Notes: generated from the sequence alone by a model not told the origin. Positions 8,873 to 18,419 are shown, counted from the stretch's first letter. The stretch: 64,000 nt of DNA from Pseudomonas sp. KNUC1026 (GCF_021650705.1 NZ_CP087138.1:4573501-4637500), one strand, 5' to 3'. Translations and numbers: made by a program.

Positions 8873-9196
8873 TTACTGCTGGCGCTTTGCAAAGTACTCT
8901 TCGGCCTTTTTTAAGATGGCAGTCTCCATCTTCAGTCGCTCGATTTCACGCTTCAGCCGCTTGTTCTCGCGCTCAAGATCCGCATTGCTGCGAGCAGGCG
9001 GTTCCGGTTTTTCTGCCATGGTGTGTGCCCCTATTCTGCCGGTACGAGAATACTCAGTACGCCAACGGCTGAGTACCGCGAGATGGATACCCAGCTCTTT
9101 GGCGGTTTCAGTGAGCGTACCGGCAGACTCGATTGAGCGCTTGACCGCTTGAGCTTTGAAAGCGTCGCTGAAGCGACGACGATGTTGGCATTGCAT
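8873..9196 (-). CDS. IS3-family transposase OrfA
   Basis: The 107-residue protein has an N-terminal helix-turn-helix (RRRFSDAFKAQAVKR, then TAKELGIHLAVLSRW) that binds the element ends, and a C-terminal leucine-zipper-like coiled coil (LERENKRLKREIERLKME). The start is the ATG at 9196 (MQCQHRRRF); the upstream open frame crosses the inverted repeat and is not used. The frame contains the A6G slippery site near its end. Confidence 0.9.
   Translation of the reverse strand: MQCQHRRRFSDAFKAQAVKRSIESAGTLTETAKELGIHLAVLSRWRTEYSRTGRIGAHTMAEKPEPPARSNADLERENKRLKREIERLKMETAILKKAEEYFAKRQQ
8906..8912 (-). promoter_or_regulatory. A6G slippery site for -1 programmed frameshift
   Basis: The minus strand reads TTA AAA AAG in the orfA frame, giving the heptamer A-AAA-AAG. 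A -1 slip continues through the orfA stop into VAIRDQMNEW of orfB with no intervening stop, producing the OrfAB transposase. Confidence 0.8.
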
Positions 9197-9244
9197 GGAC
9201 ACCCCTCCGTTTGAAAGGGTGTCCAGCAAATTGGTGACACACCA

Positions 9245-9270
9245 CGGGCCTGATGAGTGGCCCGCCTTTT
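9245..9270 (+). terminator. gudD: Remnant of the gudD intrinsic terminator
   Basis: CGGGCC - TGATGAGT - GGCCCG is followed by CCTTTTCTTTC. If the IS and one CGGG copy are removed, the left flank AGGCGGG joins CC to restore a perfect 9-bp stem AGGCGGGCC / GGCCCGCCT with the same loop and T-rich tail. The insertion therefore shortened the stem and moved it 1.26 kb away from gudD. Confidence 0.75.
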
Positions 9271-9299
9271 CTTTCGGCTTGGGGCTAACAGCTAGTGGC

Positions 9300-11384
9300 T
9301 CAGCTCTGCTGAACCTGATTGCGCCCAGCTGCCTTGGCTTTGTACAGCGCCTGGTCGGCACGCTTGAGCGCGGAGTCGCCCGGCTCGCCCGAGGCGAAGG
9401 CGGTGCTGCCGATGGAGACGGTGATGGTTACGCGCTCGCCTTTGAAGTGAAACGGGCAGGCCTCGATGGAGCTTCGCAGGGTTTCCAACAATGCGGCGGC
9501 CGCTTCGGGCTGCGTTTCAGGCATCAGCAGTACGAACTCTTCCCCGCCGAAGCGCGCGAGGAAATCTCCTGAACGCAGGCGCCTGCCGAGCACGGTGGCG
9601 ACGATCTTCAGTACCTTGTCCCCGGCCAGATGACCGTAGCCGTCATTGATGGCTTTGAAGTGATCCAGGTCGAAGATGGCCACCTGAAGGTCGGAGCCCT
9701 CCTGTTCACGCTGGCTGATCGCCCGATCCAGCCGCTCACCCCAGGCGGCACGGTTGGGCAGGCCGGTCAGTGGGTCGAGTAACGCCTTCTGCCGTTGTAC
9801 TTCGAGGTTTTCACGGTAGTGCTGGGCCTCCTGCTCCATGCTGGCGACCCGCTGCGCAAGGCCTTGCAGGCGCTCGGCGGTTTCCTGATCGCGCAGTTCG
9901 CGTTGCTTTCGGTGTTCATCCAGGGTGCCAACCAGCCCGTCCAGCCGGTTCTCCAGTACACGACGCAACCCCGCCGCGTCGGGCGCCTGGTTGACCGAGT
10001 CACGCAGGCCACCCACTTGTTCACGCAGTGACCGATCGAGTTGGTGAGCGGCATCCTGGCTCTGGTTATGCCCTTCACTGGTGATGTGTAACTGATCGAT
10101 GAAGTGGTCGAAGCGTTCGTTGAGCTCGGCCAGGTAGCGTTGCAACTCCAGCTGGCCATGGTCGCTGATGCCCAAGGCCAATACCGCGACGTCGTCGAGC
10201 AGGGGGAGCAGCTCGTACCAGTTGAGCCCGTGTGCCAGCCGGCCGCGCATGGACTCAGCCAACGGCAGCAGCCGCTCTGGCAAGGTGCAGGTCGTCCAGC
10301 ATGCCCAGCATCGTGCTTTCGATGTGCGTGGCGACCGAGCTGTAGGATGGCTCGGGCGACTCGGGCAGCACGTAGAGCAGCTCTTCGTCGGTGGCGTCCG
10401 GGTCTGCGGCGGCGATGGCCTGGGCCATCAGGTCAGGCAAGGGAAGGCTGTCGAGCAATACCGGGCGTGTGGGCGGCGGCTCGCTCGGCTCTTGTGCAGG
10501 TTCGGCCACGGGTACAGCCACAGCTGTTGTCGGTGCGGGTTCGGCACGTTCGGGGGCGGGCGCGGGTTCAGGCTCGGCCGCGGGGTGCTCGGCGCTGGCG
10601 TTTTTTGCTGGCTCTGGCTCTGCTCCGGCCTCGGGCTCGGCCGCTTTGGCGGCAGGCTGTTCAACATTGGGGGCAGCTTCTTGAGGCGTGGCAAAGGCTG
10701 CAGGTTCTTGCGCAATTTCGGCTTGGACGGGCTTTTGCACCGGCTCCGCAGCAGCGCTCGGCGCCAGCAGCTCCTCTCGGGCCAAGGCCTCTGCAGGTAA
10801 CGGAGCCGCCTGCGGCACTGCGGTGTCGGACGCCTCAGCCGAATCCTGCCCTCCTGCCTCGGCGCGATTACCGAACAATCGCTCAAGCAACCCTGGCCGC
10901 GCGGCGTGTTCGTTAGGTTCGAGGGCTGAAAGCGCCTGGCCTTGCAGGCTGCTGAGCTCTGTCAGCAGCACCGGCAACTCGCGGCTCTGCCCGGCGCGCT
11001 TGTCCAGGGAACCCGCGAACTTGCGCAGCGGCCGGCTGGCTTCCTTGGGCAAAGGCAGCGCCTGCAACTGGGTAACCAGAGACGTCAATGCGGTGGAGAT
11101 CTGGGTGACGCGTGTCCGCGGCGTTGCTCGGAGTCGAGCACGGCTTTTTCGAGACGGGGGATCAGGGTGGCGAGGGCGGCGTCCATGTTGTCGGTGCGCA
11201 CCACTTCGCGCATTTCCTTCATGCAGGCGTCGACGGCCTTGTCAGCACCCTCGGCCGCCAGAGTGCTGCGCACAAGGCCCCGGCGCAGCAAGTCGAGGCG
11301 CGCGTTCCAACGGCGCTCGAGCTTTTCCTGATCCTCGATGCTCTTGAGGTATTTCTCTTTCCAGCGCTGGGCGTCGTCGGTCAT
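9300..11384 (-). pseudogene. Diguanylate cyclase (GGDEF), two frameshifts
   Basis: Three consecutive minus-strand frames (11384-11085, 11088-10255, 10283-9300) read as one protein of about 690 residues. It starts MTDDAQRWKEKYLKS, has a coiled region, an Ala/Pro/Glu-rich low-complexity linker (10.4-10.85 kb), a helical segment and a C-terminal GGDEF domain with active-site GGEEF. It should make cyclic di-GMP. Breaks lie near 11125 and 10275, each explained by one extra base. An RxxD-type inhibitory site before GGEEF is not certain. The gene is downstream of dsbA on the same strand, separated by a terminator. The breaks may be sequence errors. Confidence 0.85.
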
Positions 11385-11420
11385 GGCGGGCTAGGTGCCG
11401 ATGAGTTGGGCTCATGAAAC

Positions 11421-11470
11421 GCAAAAAGCGCCCTTCGCCGCCGTGTTTACGGGGCAAAGAGCGCTTTCGC
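11421..11470 (-). terminator. Intrinsic terminator of dsbA
   Basis: On the minus strand GCGC...GCC-CCGT-AAAC-ACGG-GGC...GCGC forms a long interrupted stem followed by TTTTTGCG. It lies between the dsbA stop and the start of the diguanylate cyclase gene. Confidence 0.7.
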
Positions 11471-11487
11471 AGGGCTGGCGCGAGTGG

Positions 11488-12126
11488 TTACTTGCTCGCC
11501 TGCCGCTCTTTCTCGATCAGAGTATCGGCAACCTTGAGGATTTCTTCAGGCCCGCCGGCAGAGCCGAGGTCGAAGCGGTACTTGCCATTGACGATCATGG
11601 TCGGTACACCGGTCACGCCGTAAGCCACTGCCAGTTGCTTGTACTTGGCGACGATGCCTTTGAGGGCGAAGGAATTGTAGGTTTCCAGGAACTTGTTCTT
11701 GTCGACACCCTTGGTGGCGACGAAGTCGGCCATCTCTTCAGGGGTCTTGAACATCTTGTGTTCCTTGTGGATCGCATCGAACACGGCGGTATGCACGCTG
11801 TGCTCCACACCCATGGTTTCGAGGGTCAGGAACATCTGGCCATGAACGTCCCAGATGCCGCCGAACATGGCCGGGATACGGTGGAAGTTCACGTCAGCCG
11901 GCAGTTTTTCGATCCATGGGTTGATGTAGGGCTCGAAGGCATAGCAGTGCGGGCAGCCGTACCAGAACAGCTCGACCACTTCGATCTTGCCGGGTTGCGA
12001 CACCGGGACGGGGCTTTCCAGAACGGTGTACTGCTTGCCGGCTTCGATATCGGCGGCATTGGCCATGCCGGCCAGGCCGAACAGGCTGACCAGCGCAAGG
12101 GCTGCGCTGACGATCAGGTTACGCAT
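11488..12126 (-). CDS. dsbA: Thiol:disulfide interchange protein DsbA
   Basis: Periplasmic oxidase that introduces disulfide bonds into exported proteins. It has 212 residues, with a signal peptide ending at AMANA-AD (about residue 25). The thioredoxin active site is FWYGCPHC with Cys58 and Cys61, and the cis-Pro loop is GVPTM. The helical insertion of DsbA separates the two halves. The start at 12126 has CAGGAG seven bases upstream; the longer frame from 12189 is not needed. In related genomes a cytochrome c gene often sits between dsbA and engB; it is absent here. Confidence 0.95.
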   Translation of the reverse strand: MRNLIVSAALALVSLFGLAGMANAADIEAGKQYTVLESPVPVSQPGKIEVVELFWYGCPHCYAFEPYINPWIEKLPADVNFHRIPAMFGGIWDVHGQMFLTLETMGVEHSVHTAVFDAIHKEHKMFKTPEEMADFVATKGVDKNKFLETYNSFALKGIVAKYKQLAVAYGVTGVPTMIVNGKYRFDLGSAGGPEEILKVADTLIEKERQASK

Positions 12127-12356
12127 GCTTGACTCCTGACACTTGAGGGATCGCTTGAATACAACGAGCGCTATGACTGATGCAAACAAGAGTGAGTTCG
12201 ATAGTGTAACGGCTGATGTAGCTCGAGGGGCGACCTAACCGCAACGCCGAAGCAAATTTATGTTCACTCGATGAAGCCAAGGTTAACGCCATGCCGGCAC
12301 AGCAAGGGCCAAGGCGATATACTGCCGGCTTTGCCCTGTTGCTCCCCGGGATGCCC

Positions 12357-12980
12357 ATGTCGTTCAAGAATCCGCTCATTGGCCTTTGCCAGCAAGCCAC
12401 CTTCGCTATCAGCGCGGCCAAGGTCGATCAATGCCCTGCCGATGCGGGCTACGAAGTCGCCTTTGCCGGCCGCTCCAACGCCGGCAAGTCCAGTGCGCTG
12501 AATACCCTCACCCATGCAAGCCTTGCGCGCACCTCCAAAACCCCGGGGCGCACGCAATTGCTGAACTTCTTCAGGCTCGATGACGACCGGCGCCTGGTCG
12601 ATCTGCCCGGCTATGGTTTTGCCAAGGTGCCGATCCCGCTCAAGCAACACTGGCAACGGCACCTTGAGGCCTACCTGGGAAGCCGCGAATGTCTCAAGGG
12701 TGTGATCCTGATGATGGACGTTCGCCACCCGATGACCGACTTCGACCGGATGATGCTCGACTGGACCGTCGCCAGCGGCATGCCGATGCACATCCTGCTG
12801 ACCAAGGCCGACAAGCTTACGTTTGGCGCAGCCAAGAACACGCTGCTCAAGGTTCAGAGCGAGGTGCACAAAGGATGGGGCAAAAGCGTAAGCCTGCAGC
12901 TGTTCTCTGCACCCAAGCGTCAAGGCCTGGACGAGGCCTATCAGGTGCTGGCCCAGTGGATGGGAACTGCCGAAGAGTAA
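12357..12980 (+). CDS. engB: Ribosome biogenesis GTPase EngB/YsxC (YihA)
   Basis: Essential GTPase for large-subunit assembly, 207 residues. The start at 12357 (MSFKNPLIGLCQ) matches pseudomonad homologs as I know them; an ATG at 12351 and a further open frame upstream also exist. G1 is GRSNAGKSS (about 38-46), G2 lies in SKTPGRTQ, G3 is DLPGYG and G4 is TKAD. It is divergent from dsbA and convergent with polA, with the ErsA-like sRNA gene in between. Confidence 0.94.
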   Translation: MSFKNPLIGLCQQATFAISAAKVDQCPADAGYEVAFAGRSNAGKSSALNTLTHASLARTSKTPGRTQLLNFFRLDDDRRLVDLPGYGFAKVPIPLKQHWQRHLEAYLGSRECLKGVILMMDVRHPMTDFDRMMLDWTVASGMPMHILLTKADKLTFGAAKNTLLKVQSEVHKGWGKSVSLQLFSAPKRQGLDEAYQVLAQWMGTAEE

Positions 12981-13001
12981 CGGCGGGCTTTTCCCGGGGC
13001 G

Positions 13002-13133
13002 AAAAAGCCCCGGCCTTCACGTGGGGGAGGAGGAAGGTCCGGGGTTCAATGCCAGGGCGCCTTTCGGCTCACCCGGCTATCTGCCAACACTTAACACAAC
13101 ACTAGGAGCATCGAAGGGCTTTAAAAGCCATTC
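13002..13133 (-). ncRNA. ersA: ErsA-like (Spot 42-locus) small RNA
   Basis: The interval between polA and engB is where Pseudomonas carries ErsA, an envelope-stress sRNA of about 132 nt. Here a sigma-22-type promoter (13140-13167) predicts a start near 13133. On the minus strand an 11-bp hairpin (CCCCGG-A-CCTTC / GAAGG-CCGGGG; 13008-13044) ends in CTTTTTCG, giving about 132 nt. The hairpin loop is the C-rich CTCCTCCCCC, suited to pairing with ribosome sites, as described for the algC target. The exact ends are inferred. Confidence 0.72.
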
Positions 13134-13139
13134 GCACAC

Positions 13140-13167
13140 TCTGAGTGCCTGGAAAGAGGTTAAGTTC
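13140..13167 (-). promoter_or_regulatory. Putative AlgU (sigma-22) promoter of the sRNA
   Basis: The minus strand carries GAACTT (13162-13167), a 17-base spacer and TCAGA (13140-13144), against the AlgU consensus GAACTT-N16/17-TCTGA: one mismatch. This agrees with the known sigma-22 control of ErsA. Confidence 0.6.
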
Positions 13168-13234
13168 CTTCCCAGAGGCGTTGCAGCGTGTTCATGAAGC
13201 AGGTTTCACAAACACGCGCCGCGCTTCATCTGCC

Positions 13235-15994
13235 TCAGCGAGCCTCGTCCCAGTTGCTGCCCACGCCTACTTCCACCAGCAGTGGCACATCCAGTTGGGC
13301 GGCATTGCCCATGTGCTCACGCAGCTGCTGGCTGACCTCCTCGACCAGATCCTCGCGCACCTCCAGCACCAGTTCGTCGTGCACCTGCAGGATCATGCGC
13401 GCGTCCACGCCGCTGCTCTGCAGCCAGGCGTCCACGGCGATCATGGCCTTCTTCACGATATCGGCCGCCGTGCCCTGCATCGGCGCGTTGATCGCAGTGC
13501 GCTCGGCGCCGCGGCGCAGCGCAGGGTTTTCTGGCCTTGATGTCCGGCACATACAGGCGCCGGCCGAAGAGGGTCTCGACGAAGCCCTGCTCGGTGGCCT
13601 GGGCGCGGGTGCGCTCCATATAGGCCAGCACGCCGGGGTAACGGGCGAAGTAGCGGTCGATGTAGTCCTGCGACTGTTTGCGGTCCACGCCGATCTGCCG
13701 TGCCAGGCCGAAGGCGCTCATGCCGTAGATCAGGCCGAAGTTGATGGCCTTGGCGCTACGGCGCATGTCGTTGGTCACGGCGTCCAGCTCGACGCCGAAC
13801 ACCTCGGCGGCGGTGGCGCGGTGCACGTCGAGGTTGTTCTGGAACGCATTGAGCAACCCTTCATCCTTGGCCAGGTGCGCCATGATGCGCAGCTCGATCT
13901 GCGAGTAGTCGGCTGCCAGCAGCTTATACCCTGGCGCTGCCACGAACGCCTGGCGAATGCGCCGGCCCTCGGCGGTGCGGATCGGGATGTTCTGCAGGTT
14001 CGGCTCGCTCGAAGACAAGCGCCCGGTGGCTGCCACGGCCTGGCCATAGGAGGTGTGGATGCGCCCGGTGCGCGGGTTGATCTGCTCGGGCAGTTTGTCG
14101 GTGTAGGTGCTTTTCAGCTTGCTCAGCGAGCGGTACTGCATCAGCACCTTGGGCAGCGGGTAATCCTGCTCGGCCAGCTCGGCGAGCACCGCTTCGGCGG
14201 TGGACGGCTGGCCGGTCGCGGTCTTGCTGATTACCGGCAGGCCGAGCTTTTCATACAGGATCGTGCCCAGTTGCTTGGGTGAGCCCAGGTTGAACTCTTC
14301 GCCCGCGATCTCGAAGGCTTCGCGCTCGAACGCCACCAGCTTTTCACCCAGCTCCAGGCTCTGTGCGCCCAACAGCTTGGCATCGACCAGCGCGCCGGTG
14401 CGCTCGATGCGCGCCAGCACCGGCACCAGTGGCATCTCGATGTCGCGCAGAATGGGCTCCAGGCTCGGCACCTCGGCGAGCTTTTCGCTGAGCACCTGAT
14501 GCAGGCGCAAGGTGATGTCGGCGTCTTCAGCGGCATACGGGGCCGCCTGCTCCAGGGCGATCTGGTCGAAGGTCAGTTGCTTGGCGCCTTTGCCGGCGAT
14601 GTCGGTGAAGGCCACGGTGGTGTGGTTCAGATAACGCTGGGCCAGGCTGTCCATGTCATGGCGGGTGGCAGTGGAGTCGAGTACGTAGGATTCGAGCATG
14701 GTGTCGAAGGCGACGCCCTGGACCAGAATGCCGGCAGCCTGGTCACCGCCGATCGCGCAGTTGGCCAGCACGTTCATGTCGTACTTGGCGTGTTGCGCCA
14801 CTTTGGGCCGCTTCGGATCCTCGAGCAGCGGCTTGAGCGCCAGCAGCACGGTGTCGCGGTCCAGTTGCTCCGGCACGCCCATGTAGCTGTGCGTGAGCGG
14901 GATGTAAGCGGCCTCGTGAGGCTGCACCGCGAACGAAAGCCCCACCAGCTGCGCGCGCTGGGCATCCAGGGAAGTGGTTTCGGTATCGAAGGCGAACAGC
15001 TCGGCACTTTCGAGCTTCTTGAGCCAGGTGTCGAAGCTGGCCTGGTCGAGAACGGTGTCGTACTTCACCTCGGCCGCAGGCGTTGCCTCTGCGGGTTCGG
15101 CAGCGCCTGCTGCGGCCGCTTCGCGCGTCAGGTCGTCGAGCGGGCCGCGGAACTCCAGCTCGGTGAACAGCGCGATCAGCGCTTCGCGGTCCGGCTCGCC
15201 GCAGATCAGCGCGTCGACATGGATATCCAGCGGCACGTCGGTCTTGATGGTTGCCAGTTCATAGGACAGGAACGCCATGTCGCGGTGTTCCTCGAGCTTG
15301 GCCGGCAAGCCCTTGGCGCCGCGGATCGGCAGCGCGGGCACTTTGTCGAGATTTTCGTAAAGCTCTTTGAGCCCGCCGCCGATGCCGACCAGCAGGCCTT
15401 GAGCGGTTTTTTCACCCACGCCGGGCACGCCTGGAATGTTGTCGACCTTGTCGCCCATCAGGGCCAGGTAATCGATGATGTGCTCCGGCCCCACCCCGAA
15501 CTTTTCTCGCACACCCGGCACGTCGAGTGAGCTACCGCTCATGGTGTTGACCAGGGTGATGTGCTCGCTCACCAGCTGCGCCATGTCCTTGTCACCAGTG
15601 GAAATCACTACCTCGCGCCCGCCAGCTGCGCTCTGCCGGGCCAGCGTGCCGATCACGTCATCGGCTTCGACACCTTCTATGCACAGCAGCGGGTAGCCCA
15701 GCGCACGTACGCTCTGATGCAGCGGTTCGACCTGCACGCGCAGGTCATCCGGCATGCTCGGGCGATTGGCCTTGTACTCGGCGTACAGCTCATCGCGGAA
15801 GGTGCCCCCCTTGGCGTCGAACACCACCGCGAAAGGGCTCTTGGGGTATTGCTTGCGCAGGCTCTTGAGCATGTTCAGCACGCCCTTCACCGCACCGGTG
15901 GGCATGCCCTTGGTAGTGGCCAGGGGGGCAGGGCATGGAAGGCGCGGTAGAGATAGGACGAACCGTCCACCAGGACGAGAGGCGCTTGGCTCAT
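13235..15994 (-). pseudogene. polA: DNA polymerase I, two frameshifts
   Basis: Repair and Okazaki-fragment polymerase, about 919 residues if repaired. It begins MSQAPLVLVDGSSYLYRAF at 15994. The 5'-3' exonuclease domain comes first, then the 3'-5' exonuclease motif FDTETTS, then polymerase motif A (DYSQIELR) and motif C (QVHDELVLEV). The first break is at 15923-15928, where six plus-strand G stand where seven are needed. The second is at 13527-13530, where four T stand where three are needed. All functional motifs are intact on either side, so the breaks look like consensus errors, not decay. It converges with engB. Confidence 0.93.
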
Positions 15995-16090
15995 GGGCAG
16001 AATCAACCTTTTGGCGGGAAGGCAGCGCCAGCTGGCGTGCCTGCCCAGTAGAATGTCGGGGTTCGAGGACCACAAAGAGACAAGGTTAAC

Positions 16091-16383
16091 ATGCGCCCGT
16101 TTCCCTGCCTGATGCTGATTGCCGCGCTTGTGGCCGGTTTCGCGACCCCTGCCCTGGCCGCTGGGCGAGCCTCGCTCCGACGGCACACAGGTGACCGAGT
16201 ACGCCCAGGGCGATACGCGGATCCAGGAATACCGTATTCGCGGCCGAGCTGTATCAGGTGAAGGTTATTCCCGCGCATGGCAAGCCTTACATGCTGGCAC
16301 CTGCGGACGGCAGCGACAACGATCTGACCCGTGCCGACAAACCCACGCTGCACATCCCTCAATGGACGCTGTTGCAGTGGTAG
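16091..16383 (+). pseudogene. DUF2782 family exported protein, two frameshifts
   Basis: A small exported protein of about 95 residues, divergent from polA and 38 bases before thrB. The signal peptide ends ATPALAA. The family core can be read across three frames: EYAQGDTRIQEYRI, then ELYQVKVIPAHGKPYML, then HIPQWTLLQW at the end, matching the DUF2782 pattern of a short beta-rich domain ending in PQW. Breaks lie near 16166 (GGG for GG) and near 16245. Its position between polA and thrB is conserved in Pseudomonas. The function is unknown. Confidence 0.75.
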
Positions 16384-16420
16384 AATGCCGGCCCTTTCAA
16401 TCAACCTGGCGCGCTTCCCC

Positions 16421-17372
16421 ATGTCCGTTTTCACGCCCCTGACCCGGCCCCAGCTCGAAACCTTCCTCGCCCCTATGGCCTGGGCCGTCTGCTGGACTTT
16501 CAGGGCATCGCCGCTGGCAGTGAAAACACCAACTTCTTCGTGAGCCTGGAGCGGGTGAGTTCGTGCTTACGCTGGTCGAGCGGGGGCCGGTGAGCGAGAT
16601 GCCATTCTTCATCGAGCTGCTCGACGTGCTGCATGAGGCCGACTTGCCGGTGCCGTTCGCGATCCGCACCACCACCGGTGACGCGTTGCGGGAGCTCGAG
16701 GGCAAGCCTGCGCTTCTGCAACCCCGGCTCTCGGGCAAGCACCCGCATGAACCCAATGCCGAGCTGTGCAACCAGGCCGGGCGGCTGGTTGCCAGTATCC
16801 ACCTCGCAACGCGCGGCGAACGGATGATCGAGCGCCGTACCGACCGTGGCCTGGCCTGGATGCTCGAAGAAGGTGAGCAGTTGGCCCGGGGCATGGCGCC
16901 GGAAGCGGCGAGCCTGCTGCAGGCTGCGCTCGCCGAGATCCGCCAGCACCAACAGGCGATCATGGCGCTGCCTCAGGCCAACCTGCATGCCGACCTGTTC
17001 CGTGACAATGTCATGGTCGAAGGCAACCACATCAGCGGCGTGATCGACTTCTACAACGCGTGCTCGGGGCCGATGCTGTACGACGTGGCGATCAGCCTGA
17101 ACGACTGGTGCTCCCATGCCGACGGCAGCCTCGACCTCGCTCGGGCGCGGGCATTTCTGGCCGGCTATTCGGCGCTGCGGCACTTCACTCCGGCCGAGGC
17201 CGAGCTGTGGCCGACGCTGCTGCGGGTGGCGTGTGTGCGGTTCTGGTTGTCACGCCTGATCGCAGCTGCCTCGTTCGCCGGCCGTGACGTGGTGGTGCAC
17301 GACCCGGCAGAGTTCGAACAGCGCCTGGCTCAGCGCCAGCAGGTGTCGCTGGCGTTACCTTTCGCGTTTTAG
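16421..17372 (+). pseudogene. thrB: Homoserine kinase (ThrB, APH-fold type), two frameshifts
   Basis: Phosphorylates L-homoserine in threonine biosynthesis. This is the Pseudomonas type with an aminoglycoside-phosphotransferase fold, not the GHMP type of E. coli. The N-terminus MSVFTPLTRPQLETFL starts at 16421. The kinase catalytic loop is NLHADLFRDNVMV and the metal-binding aspartate follows in ISGVIDFYNA. Breaks lie at 16470-16473 (one C short) and near 16552 (one base short); the remaining 269 codons are open. The length of about 317 residues fits the family. Loss would cause threonine auxotrophy, so error is more likely than real loss. Confidence 0.9.
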
Positions 17373-17457
17373 GCCTGAAGTCGTGGCGGCGAGCCGCGCG
17401 ACAGGCTGCATCGGCCTGAGGCCTGAGCGTCGCCCGGCAAGCCGGCCTCCCACCTCC

Positions 17458-18378
17458 TTAAAGGCTCTCAAGGCAGCCGGCGAGGTTATCGGCGAGGGTA
17501 TCGAGCAAGTGCTCGTAGCCGTCTGCGCGGGCATCGCTGAACCCACCTAGCGCATCGAGCTCGGCCAATTTCACCGGCAGGCCGGCAGTGAGGGTTTCGG
17601 CCAGCCTCGGGCGCAGCGGCGGCTCGCTGAACACGCACGTCTTGCCCACGTCCTGAAGTTGCGCGCGCATTGCAGCCACGTGCCGTGCGCCGGGCTGCAC
17701 TTCCGAGGCCACTGCAAACACACCGGCGTGTTTGAGGCCATAAGCATCCTCGAAATAATCGAAGGCTTCGTGGAACACGAAATACGGCTTGCCCTGAACA
17801 CCTGCAACGCGGGCTTTGATGCGGGCGTCGAGGGCATCGAGGCGCTGACTGAAGGCCGTGGCGTTGGCCTGGTAGCGGTTGGCGTTGGAGGGGTCGGCCT
17901 TGGCCAGGTCGGTAGCCATGCGCGCTGCAATCACTCGGGCGTTGACTGTGGACAGCCACAGGTGAGCATCCACTGAGCCAGGGCGATGGTCGTGATCGTG
18001 CTCGTCGGCCTCCTCCTCGGCATGAGAATCGCCACTCTCGGTAAAGCGGCGCAGGCTCAGCCCCGGCAGGTTCTGCACCACGACGGTCGGTTTGCTGCGC
18101 GCTTGCAGAGCCTTGCCCAGAAAGCCTTCCATGTCCGGGCCGATCCAGTACACCAGGTCAGCATCGGCCACGCGGCGGACGTCGGACGGGCGCAAGGCAT
18201 AGTGGTGCGGCGAGGCTCCCGGGGGCAGTAGCACTTCTGGCGTTCCAGTGCCCTCCTGCACGGCTGCGGCAATCAATTGCAACGGCTTGATGCTGGTCAG
18301 TACCTTGACCTCGGCACTGGCCCCCAGCGACAGCGCACTCAGCGCGAAAAACACGAAAACACGGAGAAAACTCGGCAC
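17458..18378 (-). CDS. znuA: Zinc ABC transporter periplasmic binding protein
   Basis: Cluster 9 metal-binding lipocalin-like receptor that captures zinc for ZnuBC. It has 306 residues; the GTG start at 18378 follows AAGGGG by six bases, and a signal peptide ends near GASA. Metal ligands are the His of PGASPHHY (about 58-59), VDAHLW (about 139) and FHEAFDYF. A His/Asp/Glu-rich loop (SHAEEEADEHDHDH, about 118-131) is typical of zinc, not manganese, receptors. It is divergent from zur-znuCB with a Zur-like site between. Confidence 0.94.
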   Translation of the reverse strand: MPSFLRVFVFFALSALSLGASAEVKVLTSIKPLQLIAAAVQEGTGTPEVLLPPGASPHHYALRPSDVRRVADADLVYWIGPDMEGFLGKALQARSKPTVVVQNLPGLSLRRFTESGDSHAEEEADEHDHDHRPGSVDAHLWLSTVNARVIAARMATDLAKADPSNANRYQANATAFSQRLDALDARIKARVAGVQGKPYFVFHEAFDYFEDAYGLKHAGVFAVASEVQPGARHVAAMRAQLQDVGKTCVFSEPPLRPRLAETLTAGLPVKLAELDALGGFSDARADGYEHLLDTLADNLAGCLESL

Positions 18379-18406
18379 AATGCACCCCTTCAGGCCCGTT
18401 TAGCGG

Positions 18407-18419
18407 GTAACATAATAAC
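18407..18419. promoter_or_regulatory. Putative Zur box
   Basis: GTAACATAATAAC lies between the divergent znuA and zur genes, 29 bases before the znuA start. It resembles the AT-rich TATAAC-type palindrome bound by Zur, although the symmetry is imperfect. Confidence 0.5.

Larger units (their letters stand above)
7989..9244 (-). mobile_element. IS3-family insertion sequence, 1256 bp, complete
   Basis: The element is bounded by 27-base imperfect inverted repeats. The left end is TGGTGTGTCACC-N6-CTGGACACC (7989-8015); the right end (9218-9244) reads the same on the minus strand except in the central six bases. CGGG is duplicated at 7985-7988 and 9245-9248, a 4-bp target duplication. It carries orfA and orfB on the minus strand joined by an A6G frameshift signal. 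Both frames and both ends are intact, so the copy looks recent and potentially active. It lies inside the former gudD terminator stem. Confidence 0.92.

Noticed and set aside
12991..13013. A plus-strand terminator for engB (CCGGGGC-GAAAAA-GCCCCGG)
   Set aside because: The stem is real but no T-run follows on the plus strand. The A-run in its loop is better explained as the tail of the minus-strand sRNA terminator.
14499..15530. Plus-strand frame of 343 codons inside polA
   Set aside because: Antisense shadow of the polymerase exonuclease domains, with no homology-like features.
15923..15928. Homopolymer runs in polA, gcdR and others as phase-variation switches
   Set aside because: The runs are short (4-7 bases), the genes are housekeeping ones, and the breaks are spread over the window. 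Sequence error is simpler.
17373..17457. A REP element after thrB
   Set aside because: The stretch has GGCAAGCCGGCCTCC-like sequence but does not form the full P. putida REP palindrome, and no second copy was seen.
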